Positions 1 to 6,896 of a stretch of DNA of 12,102 nt are shown in pieces. This stretch comes from Gracilaria caudata (Eukaryota; Rhodophyta; Florideophyceae; Gracilariales; Gracilariaceae): positions 1 through 12,102 of the forward strand of contig JASCIV010000775.1 of NCBI GenBank assembly GCA_030374735.1. The letters run 5' to 3'. The position numbers were made by a program, and so were the translations under genes. The notes under the pieces were generated by a model that was given only the letters and a program-made list of their open reading frames with translations, searched no databases and was not told where the DNA came from. Position 1 is the stretch's first letter. Each line of letters starts with the position of its first letter.

Positions 1-33
1 AAAAAAAAAAGCTTGAAAATTAAAAACCCACCC

Positions 34-34
<1 letters not shown>

Positions 35-69
<35 letters not shown>
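35..69. repeat. A35 homopolymer abutting the NOX stop codon
   Basis: Thirty-five consecutive A on the + strand, with a further run of ten A at 1-10. Read along the NOX coding strand, this is a T tract that begins directly after the TGA stop. It could be a pyrimidine-rich 3' UTR, or a homopolymer-length or contig-edge artefact. The sequence alone cannot tell these apart. Confidence 0.9.
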
Positions 70-72
<3 letters not shown>

Positions 73-2784
73 CCCAAAGTTTTCTTCGCGGAACACAAAC
101 CGCACGGCGCAGCCATGCTCGCGCAGCGACTTCACCACCGACTTGTCTACGCCCATGTCGCGACTCACTGTCTTGGCGCCCACGCCGCGCAGGTACGCGC
201 CCTTGAGCGCGCTCACCACCTCCACCTTGCGTATGCTTTTCCTGATCATCTGCCCCATGCGGTGCGGCCCGCAGAAGAACACGCCCACCGTGGCGTCGCT
301 CTTCGCGCGGCCCATCACCTCCGTGAAGATGGCGTCCCAGTCCGGTCGTCCCAGCTTCGTGCTGGTGATGTACTCATCACCGCCGTCTTCCTCGTCGCCC
401 AGCGTCTTTTCGCGCGTCAGATAGCGGTGCAGTCTCAGCTGCGTGCCGGCTGCAAGCGGTTCCAGTTCCTGGCGCAGCCACAAGTCATCGTCCGCCTTTG
501 GACTCGTCCACACAAAGTCCACGTCCGGCACCGTTTGGTCCGTAGCGCAGTCACAGCTGGTGCCCACATCCGTCAGACTACGCCCGCCTAGAGTGCTGTG
601 CAGTCGCAACAGCATCAACACGTACTGCACGGGCAGACACACGATGAAGTGCAACGCAATCACGCCCGAGCTGATGGGCGCGCCTCGGTTGTACGCATCC
701 ACGCTCAGCGCGAACGATGCAATGGCGGCGGGCAGCAACAACGCCACATCCAACACGCGCGCCGATTGCGAAAAGAACTTCACGCCGAGCACGGACACCT
801 CCACGATGAGCGTGAGCGCGATGAGCACCAGTACAATGCCGGAGAGGAACGAGTCGGCGATCACCACCCATTTGCCCTCTGGTTCCTCCGGAATCGCCGT
901 CAACAAGATTGACACAAATGTGGAGTGCCAGATACTTCCGATGCAAATCACGCCGATGCGCGCCATGAGTAGCAACAAGATCACAAACTGCATGCGAGTG
1001 GAGTGTAGCGTGGACAACAGTTGGGAGCGAATGTCAAACATCCGAATGCGTTGTTGTCGAGAGTGTGACTTTCTCTTGTCCGTGGCCACGAAGATGGAGT
1101 CATCACGTCCCACGTACTTCTTCGCAAGATGCACGGCCGGAATGTCCGCTTCATCGCGCGAAGCCACAGCTTCACCCGTCTCCGCATCAGTGGCACTGTC
1201 AGCAAAGCGCAACGGTGCGCGTTCATCTCCATTGGACTCATCTTCATCATCATCTTCTTCATCCGAAGACATGCCCCACGACAAGCTCATATGCACCGAA
1301 GAAGGTCGTCGCATCGACCTAGCACGCAACAGATCCGTCACAAACGCCGATCGTTGCTCATCCACCGCCGACACTTCATTCAACGCCGCGTCCACGTTCA
1401 CGTTGTACAGCTGAGAAATCACGCCAAACACGCGTTTCTCCGCCGCGGTGGTCTCCGCGTCGGTGCGCAACCTCGCTCTGCGCTCCGTCACCGCGCGCTT
1501 CAGCCCGTCCTTTGCCTGCAAGTGGTGCAGTTCCTTGCACACCGCGGAAAAGGGTGTGGCGCCAATGCCGCCGGAAATGAGCACCACACGGTCGTACCCA
1601 CGCACGTGTTGACACGGTGCGCCGTACGGGCCGCGCACCTTCACGGCGATCATGGAGTTGTCGTCGCCGCGGATGCGGGCGGAGAACTTCTCGTGAAGTT
1701 CGCCGGTCCAATCGCCCAGTTTCTTGATGTACACAGCGAGCGTTTCCTCCTGCGGCGCGGAGGCGATGGTGAACGGATGCCACTCGCGGTTGATGGACGG
1801 CACTTGAAGCTCCACGTACTGGCCGGCGCGGTAGGCAAACGGCTTGGGCACGCGCAGTTCGAGCACGGTGGCGTCCTTGAAGAAGGAGTTGGTGGAAGTG
1901 AGCTGTAGCGTGGTGTTGGACGCCTTTGCGTGACGTAGATATCGATCGAGCATGTATACCACCAGCGATGGGATGATGTACTTGTACGTCTCGGGACGTT
2001 TGCGATACATGCCGTGGAAGATGAGAATGCCGTAGAACAGTGTGGCTCCGATGAGATGCACGCGGTAGAAGGTGATAAAGTGGGAACGACGGATCTTCGG
2101 CTGTGCAAACACAATCATAATAGCGAAGATGACGGTGAGAATAGCACCCGTGACCACGGACATGTTGAAACTCCACAGTCCCCAATCATCCCACAGGTTG
2201 AAGCCGAACAACCAGCCGAAATGGAAGCTCATGTGAATGAGCACACCCAGCGCGGTGGAATACGCCACCACGATATGCAGCAACGGGAACACCTTATCCA
2301 GCGGCAACAAACTGGCCAGCGGCGTGTCCCTCAAACTGGTGAACAGATACCTCGCCGCCAACAACACCACCAACGACGTGTTCAAGTTGAGAGTGTATCC
2401 AGCACCACGCGCCACCCCAATGATGTACCTGAAGCGGTTGTCCTCGAAATCGATGTTGGGCTGGTACGCAATCTCGCCGTGAAAGCCCCACAGCCACATG
2501 AGCACCATCACCAGCGTGTAGAACGCGAGGAAGTGGAATAGATGCGCGTACGTGGACAGCGCCGCCTCGATGGCGGCAAAGGTGCGGGTGACGTTGCCGG
2601 CCATGGTGGTCTTGGCGGGCTTGAGCGGCGGCTCCGCCGGGTCGGCGACCGCGCCGGCATCGGCGGGCTTCGGCTCGGACGCGAGCGCCGGCGCCGGCGC
2701 GGGCGCCGGTGCGGGCGGCTTGGCGGGCTCCGCCTCGGGCGGCTCGTCGCGCGGCGGCGCGGGCGGCAACTGGAAGTTGACCAT
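70..2784 (-). CDS. NOX: NADPH oxidase (NOX/RBOH, ferric-reductase superfamily) with an inserted four-helix membrane module
   Basis: A membrane flavocytochrome that passes electrons from cytosolic NADPH through FAD and two haems to O2, producing superoxide. The 904 residues read in order: a Pro/Ala-rich disordered N-terminus (1-60), then a haem-binding helical bundle (about 79-260). Two His pairs with 14-residue spacing, H170/H184 and H243/H257, are the likely haem ligands. Next come the FAD motif HPFT (336-339), the NADPH motif GGIGATP (405-411), the late NADPH motif FFCGP (836-840) and the family C-terminus VFREENFG. Between the NADPH motifs lies an insert of about 330 residues with an acidic stretch (508-520) and four hydrophobic segments (about 599-727). 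No EF-hand is visible. Met1 gives the longest frame; Met61 (ATG at 2602-2604) sits in a stronger Kozak context (ACCATGG) and could be the real or an alternative start. Codon use is strongly GC-rich, unlike the genes further right. The family call is firm; the organism-specific role is not known. Confidence 0.94.
595..1032 (-). other. Four hydrophobic helices inserted in the NOX NADPH-binding domain
   Basis: NOX residues about 585-730 contain four membrane-length hydrophobic stretches, near 599-618, 640-662, 675-695 and 704-727, within an insert that runs from about 424 to 752. The second and third stretches resemble the S2-S3 part of an ion-channel voltage sensor: a Glu (E662), then GVKFF, then RVLD (R676, D679) leading into a hydrophobic helix. 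The fourth ends with LLRLHSTLGGR and lacks the regular Arg ladder of a true S4. I recall extra membrane segments at this place in red algal NOX proteins, so the insert is probably lineage-typical. The voltage-sensor likeness is my inference. Confidence 0.75.
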
Positions 2785-3133
2785 GTTCGTGGGAGAGAGG
2801 TCGGGGGTGCGGGCCGGGGTGCGGGTGTGGCGCGCGATTGAGCCGTGGAGTTGGGCGCAGATTTTGTGGTACGAGGGAGTATCTTAAAAAGCTGACGCAG
2901 GCGCGCTCAAACAGGCGCTGGATGCGACGGGCGGCCGGAAGGTTGTGTCGCGGAGATTTGGTGGCGCCATCAGCAGATATGTGATAGCGTGATGCTGATG
3001 TCATGATTGTGTCACGCCGCGGTGTGAGCGCGCGGGTTTTCGACGCTGTTTGCCGCGTGCGCAATGATTGTTTTTTTTTGGGGCGATGGGAGTGGGGCAG
3101 CGCGGTCCAAGGGTACGCCTCGTACGCCGCGCA

Positions 3134-3151
3134 CGCCGCGCATACGCGGCG
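3134..3151. repeat. GC-rich hairpin
   Basis: Seven-base arms CGCCGCG and CGCGGCG with loop CATA, inside a stretch of repeated TACGC/ACGCCGCGCA words (about 3115-3165). Within the probable NOX upstream region. Function unknown. Confidence 0.6.
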
Positions 3152-3378
3152 GCACGCTACGCTGCACGGGGAGAGGCGCGCGCATACGCATCGTGCGGTT
3201 ATGGAGGAGCACGACGTGCGCGGGCTGAAGGCAAGAAGGTGGTGAGCGACGCCCGGTGTTTTTGTTGGGCGGGGAGCGCGCTTTCTCGCCAGCGCAAAAT
3301 GGGGTTTTTGGTTGGAAAGTGAACTTTGCGTTGGTAATGATGTGCGCGTGCCTCCACAGCGCGAGAGATGATGACAGA

Positions 3379-3398
3379 GCAACGGCGCTTGCCGTTGC
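3379..3398. repeat. Perfect hairpin, 8-base stem
   Basis: Arms GCAACGGC (3379-3386) and GCCGTTGC (3391-3398) with loop GCTT. It lies near the composition boundary upstream of NOX. Role unknown. Confidence 0.6.
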
Positions 3399-3754
3399 GC
3401 TCAACGCGCGCCGGATGAAGCAAGCGTCACTCGCGCGTGACTGCGTTTTCGTGCCACTGGCACGCAACGCTGTCAAAATTTTGTGTATTGCAGTGCAATT
3501 TTAATTAGCACAAGGCGTAACTGTAAAACGGGCACGTAAAACGGCGTCAGATGCGTCGTGTACATTTTTGCTGTGGCTGTTCGAGAGTCATCACATTTCG
3601 GCGCACTTGGGACTTGGCCACTGGCGAAGTAGTCAACAGCTGTAGCGTTCCTAACCTCTCCGCTGAGGCTCGTTGTCAGGCTTTTGCCATTGCGCTTATC
3701 CTTATTGTTTTGCTTGGTACACTACGTCATCCATGAGCAAAACTTGAGCTTACG

Positions 3755-3781
3755 GTACCCTTACGCACAGCGTAAGGGTGC
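3755..3781. repeat. Perfect hairpin, 10-base stem, 3-base loop
   Basis: Arms ACCCTTACGC (3757-3766) and GCGTAAGGGT (3770-3779) around loop ACA. The stem extends by a T-G wobble and a G-C pair to 3755/3781. It sits in gene-free DNA. It could be a foldback-element remnant, a structured RNA end or a protein-binding palindrome; nothing further identifies it. Confidence 0.8.
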
Positions 3782-4137
3782 TTGTTGTTAAGTGAACGAG
3801 GGCGACCCAGATTTGCTGTCGCCGGCCATCCAATCGCAAGTACTGTAAGAGCCGTTTGCCAATCACGTGCAAATATTTCTCTCTTCAGTGCATGCGGCGG
3901 AGATATTCTCGAGGAAAGGCGCAATTCGCGCGCCTTCAAGCACATCAAAAGGCCCTTTATAAACGGTTTCGTCCACTGACCACACAACCAGCGCAACTAC
4001 GAAGGTAGAGGGTCGACTTATCTATGCCATGACGCTTTGTCACGCAGATTCCCCGAAAAAAAACCGATTATGAACATTTCATTTCGTGGAAACCACAACA
4101 TGAAGAGGCAGCCGCTACCACCAGTTTCTCTCCTCCA

Positions 4138-4162
4138 GATCCAGTGGCACTGCCACTGGATC
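4138..4162. repeat. Perfect hairpin, 11-base stem, 3-base loop
   Basis: Arms GATCCAGTGGC (4138-4148) and GCCACTGGATC (4152-4162) around loop ACT. The architecture matches the hairpin at 3755-3781 but the sequence is unrelated. It lies downstream of the first kinase gene and about 230 bases beyond its likely polyadenylation signal. Confidence 0.8.
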
Positions 4163-4389
4163 CCAACAGCCGCGAAGGTAACTTAGAAGCTCCTCCGTTA
4201 TTCATTCACAGCTTATCTGCGATGCAGTTTTTAAAACAATCCGAGCCTTTCGCTCTGAACCCCATGGCACACAACTGAGCACCTAAGTTTCGCGCTCACT
4301 TGCACCACAAGTATCCAAAACTTTTGGGATATTTGTACAGTATAATATGCTTTCCATTTCCGCGACAAATTCGAAATTTTTTCACTGTC

Positions 4390-4395
4390 TTTATT
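4390..4395 (-). promoter_or_regulatory. Candidate polyadenylation signal AATAAA of kinase copy 1
   Basis: TTTATT on the + strand reads AATAAA on the coding strand, about 115 bases after the stop codon of the first CK1-like gene, a plausible distance for a 3' UTR. The second copy has the same hexamer at a similar place, which adds weight. Confidence 0.45.
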
Positions 4396-4510
4396 GTAGC
4401 GCTTCGTGTAACGCAGAGCAGCGCACAACTCGCGATTGACTGTCTCCGGCTTCTAATCGTCACAGCACGTAGCATAGCGCGCATCTCAGAACAAAGTTGC
4501 CGTCCCCACA

Positions 4511-5674
4511 TCATGCAATCTTGTTAAGATCCTCCGCTTCTTGTTCTTCTTCTAGCTTGGGATAATACATTGGTGAGTGCATCTTGTCGGCATCTCCCGC
4601 TTCCTTTTCTTCTTTCGAGTAGGCATAAGACATTGGTGAGTGGCTCTTTTCTGCATCCTCCGCTTCTTCTTCTTCTTCTTCTTCTTCAACGTCGCGATAA
4701 AACCCCGGGGAGTGGATCTTCCCAGCATCCTCTGCTTCTTTTTCTTCTTCCGAGTGTAAACTATTAAGCGGAGGTAAGGACCATTCAATTCCTCCATCAT
4801 TTCTCATTCCCGCACAAATCAGAGCATCATCGAGGATAGACCTCAGGTACTTATAGTCAGGTTTGTCTCGCACATGTAGCGACTTCACGTACTTCCAGTA
4901 CATTTTCATTTGTGGAGGAAGATCAAGCCACACGCTGTTGTAATACACCTGCCTTGCAGCCCCTGTGTGCTCCAAGTCAGGTGGGAAAGAACGATCGAGC
5001 CATGGCAGTGAGCCAAATTTGAGGAATATGAGCGTGTAGAACAATGACTCGAGGTCATCAGATCTGCCTTGCTCTTTGAAATCCATAGCCCTCGCCGACG
5101 CAAATTCACGGGTTCCGTATAGAAAGACCGCATTCGAATCTAAGTCTGCAATTGAATCTGCATCATGTGAAAAGTGCTTCGCGATGGAGAAATCACAAAG
5201 ATACAACGATGAGCGATCTGTTACGCACGCCCCTGTGAGAATATTATCCGGCCTAATATTTCTGTGCAGAATGCCTCTGCCGTGAATATCCTCCAGGATG
5301 CGCAGCATTTGAATGCCGACCACCAGCACCGCCTTCAGCGACAACTTTCCTTGCCGAGCCAACATTTGTTGGCTCAGAGATACGCCCAAATATTCCATGA
5401 CCAGAACGTAGTACTTGACACCATTTTTTGAATGAGTACCGCAGAAAAAGACTGGTGGAATCCCCAGAACAGGTGAAAGGAATGGACTAGTTGCCAGGCC
5501 ACCATATATGAACGCCTCATGCTCCACAAAAGACCAATCATTGCGACATTCTTCGGCCTTCAAAATGTATACTTTATGGTTTGAATCACGAACACGGTAT
5601 AGTGATATAGCTCCTTGCGAAAGGATTTGCACAATTTTAAAGCGACCAGCAACAATATCTCCAACTTCCATCAT
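4511..5674 (-). CDS. CK1-family protein, copy 1, with degenerate catalytic motifs (probable pseudokinase)
   Basis: 387 residues. A casein-kinase-1 fold is clear from LVMEYLGVSL (hinge region, 91-100), GTREFAS (188-194, CK1 GTxxYAS), GRSDDLES (203-210) and GSLPWLD (221-227). The ATP-anchoring Lys is kept (K39), with a candidate alpha-C Glu (E53). Three core positions are changed: the catalytic loop reads HRNIRPDN (137-144), so the catalytic Asp is Asn and the loop Lys is Arg, and the metal motif reads DFS (161-163). The Gly-rich loop is reduced to SQGAIS. The alpha-F Asp (D207) is kept. Strong loss of phosphotransfer is expected, so a binding or scaffold role is likely. After about residue 308 comes an acidic tail of HSP-containing repeats. 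Start: copy 2 begins at the second Met (ATG 5669-5671); an in-frame TGA lies just upstream in both copies, so either Met is possible. No intron. It lies upstream of NOX on the same strand. Confidence 0.9.
   Translation of the reverse strand: MMEVGDIVAGRFKIVQILSQGAISLYRVRDSNHKVYILKAEECRNDWSFVEHEAFIYGGLATSPFLSPVLGIPPVFFCGTHSKNGVKYYVLVMEYLGVSLSQQMLARQGKLSLKAVLVVGIQMLRILEDIHGRGILHRNIRPDNILTGACVTDRSSLYLCDFSIAKHFSHDADSIADLDSNAVFLYGTREFASARAMDFKEQGRSDDLESLFYTLIFLKFGSLPWLDRSFPPDLEHTGAARQVYYNSVWLDLPPQMKMYWKYVKSLHVRDKPDYKYLRSILDDALICAGMRNDGGIEWSLPPLNSLHSEEEKEAEDAGKIHSPGFYRDVEEEEEEEEAEDAEKSHSPMSYAYSKEEKEAGDADKMHSPMYYPKLEEEQEAEDLNKIA
4514..4750 (-). repeat. Minisatellite-like coding repeat in the kinase-1 C-terminal tail
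   Basis: About three and a half imperfect units encode the tail (residues about 309-387). Units are 63 or 72 bases long: the landmark TTGGTGAG occurs at 4570 and 4633, and its diverged form CCGGGGAG at 4705. Each unit encodes a Glu-rich run, then EAEDA-like residues, then K-x-HSP. The 72-base unit has three extra Glu codons, consistent with slippage in a TTC/TTCTTC tract. Each HSP is a possible proline-directed phosphorylation site. Confidence 0.85.
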
Positions 5675-5830
5675 AGATTGTCAAAAGCCAAAGAACAGAG
5701 TATGTAATACCTTCTATCCGGATCGACAGAAAACGCTGCGGATTGTTGAGGAAGCAAGTACCACTCTATGGCTGTGACTGCGTTTGTTGAGTTTCGTTTG
5801 TTCACAACTGTATCGCGACTTGCTGTCTTT

Positions 5831-5864
5831 GGCATTTCCTTTTATGCAAAGGAATCAAACGTCA
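5831..5864 (-). promoter_or_regulatory. Candidate core promoter of kinase copy 1
   Basis: Thirty-one of 34 bases match the equivalent place upstream of kinase copy 2 (11162-11195). On the coding strand the block holds TGACGTTTGATTCC, then TTGCATAAAAG, a TATA-like CATAAAA. It sits about 170 bases before the ATG in both copies, leaving a 5' UTR of roughly 130-140 bases. A second block, at 5779-5803, is nearly identical in both copies and would lie in the 5' UTR. Confidence 0.5.
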
Positions 5865-6633
5865 TTCCACCGGGTCTTACCGTAGAAGGAAACACTATCA
5901 ATAAAGAAGAAGAGGATCATGCTAATGTTCCAAACTGGCGTTGATGCATCTCATAACGATAGCAAAAGAAGTTTGACCACTTGCATCCATTATGAAGAGT
6001 TGTTAAGCATTCTATAAGAGAAGGGTACCCTGTATGAGAAAGAGAAGCCATATTCCTGTAAAGCATAATTTGTCCGGCGAACACACATAGTGGCACGCAC
6101 TTAGCATCATGACGAATATATGAGAATTTAGGCCTAAAGTAAACGGAATAAAGTGCAATTGTTACTGCTGATGTGATGAGCTCTTCTTGGTTGCGTTCGT
6201 GGACAATGTGTTACTCCTCTTTCTGGGGCAGATATTCAGTACCGTTTCACCTCAGTGTTCTTTACGTTACGCATATCTTAGTAGCATCCACGACCGATTG
6301 AAGCCACCTGAATCGCCCACTTCGATAGTAGCCGGACATTGGAATGAGTTTCTTCAATTTTTCTTCAATTCGAAAATAAAGCAAAATATCGGTTGGTCCA
6401 ACTGCTATCTTTTAAGATTACTTTTTTTCAAAATTAGCTCTACATTAGATCTAGACGGGCCGAGGTTGCGAAGTAGGAGCTTTGCTATGACACATCGTGG
6501 CAGACGTGGAAATACACCCAACATAACTAGAGGCGAAATGTGCTATTCTTGGGCAGAACACGTCAACAACGTGGATACGTATATAACGAGGACAACAGTT
6601 TAGCCAAGCCATTTCACACTGACTGTGCCCCTT

Positions 6634-6703
6634 GATGACCGTCTGCTTCGGAAGTCGGACCCATCACAACAACCTCCATGCGTATCACCAGCCCAAATTT
6701 TCC
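6634..6703. repeat. Short direct repeat, copy A
   Basis: Seventy bases that match 9351-9419 in the same orientation at about 85% (nine mismatches and one gap by eye). Copies A and B lie on either side of the malectin-domain gene. On the + strand both copies can be read as a peptide with PSQQ-x-PCVSPAQ; on the - strand both encode AGDTHG-x-CCDG. Both strands therefore stay open, so coding status is undecided. I recognise no family. Confidence 0.75.
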
Positions 6704-6896
6704 GCATACTGTTCCACGCTGAACCCACCTGATGAGCCCTGAAAAAGGGGTTGGCATTTCTTCCGTTGTCGATCGAGTTTCTGCCCCTCGGACCTTCTTC
6801 CAAGTGGAATAGTTTTATTCAAGAACTGTAGCCCGGTGATCTGGATTTTAGCTACACCTCGCCAATGAACTGGTCATTCTCCTCTCTGCTTGGCGA

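Larger units (their letters stand above)
2785..4510. other. Intergenic region: NOX upstream DNA and kinase-1 3' side
   Basis: About 1.7 kb without a convincing gene. Open frames of 60-150 residues occur on both strands, but they overlap each other, are low in complexity (for example a repeated RGV) and show no domain. From 2785 to about 3480 the DNA is GC-rich like NOX and should hold the NOX promoter and 5' UTR, though I cannot point to a TATA box. After about 3480 it becomes AT-richer and stays so to the end of the window. Perfect short hairpins are scattered through the region and are listed separately. Confidence 0.7.
4511..6420. repeat. Segmental duplication, unit 1 (kinase copy 1 plus 5' flank)
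   Basis: The kinase gene and about 700 bases upstream align with 9926-about 11985 in the same orientation. Coding DNA is close: for example more than 30 identical bases around 5282-5312 and 10613-10643. The flank aligns well for about 330 bases, then in blocks, such as the GCATCCACGACC block near 6286 and 11830. The two units are separated by the malectin-domain gene. The outer boundaries are approximate. Confidence 0.85.
5675..6896. other. Intergenic region between divergent kinase-1 and malectin-domain genes
   Basis: The left part (to about 6420) is the duplicated 5' flank of the kinase, holding its promoter. A frame at 6187-6603 (+) is open for 138 codons, but it starts at TTG, has no ATG for most of its length and is broken in the duplicate copy, so I do not call it. 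A short direct repeat sits at 6634-6703. A CCAAT word at 6862-6866 may belong to the promoter of the + strand gene. Confidence 0.7.

Noticed and set aside
13..591. 192-codon frame on + at the left end
   Set aside because: Antisense shadow of the NOX gene; it begins by translating poly-A.
3012..3476. 154-codon frame on - upstream of NOX
   Set aside because: Low-complexity, Arg/Ala-rich peptide in GC-rich DNA where stops are rare; it overlaps open frames on the other strand and has no domain.
3955..3965. TATA-like TTTATAAAC
   Set aside because: No gene starts at a suitable distance on either strand; NOX begins over 1.1 kb away.
3727..3996. Overlapping frames on both strands (89 and 65 codons)
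   Set aside because: They overlap on opposite strands, have no recognisable domain and cross a perfect hairpin.
4313..4333. Imperfect inverted repeat ATCCAAAA / TTTTGGGAT
   Set aside because: One-base bulge and AT-rich; within chance expectation.
6187..6603. 138-codon open frame on + in the kinase-1 flank
   Set aside because: It starts at TTG, has no ATG until near its end, shows no domain, and the aligned DNA in unit 2 is interrupted.
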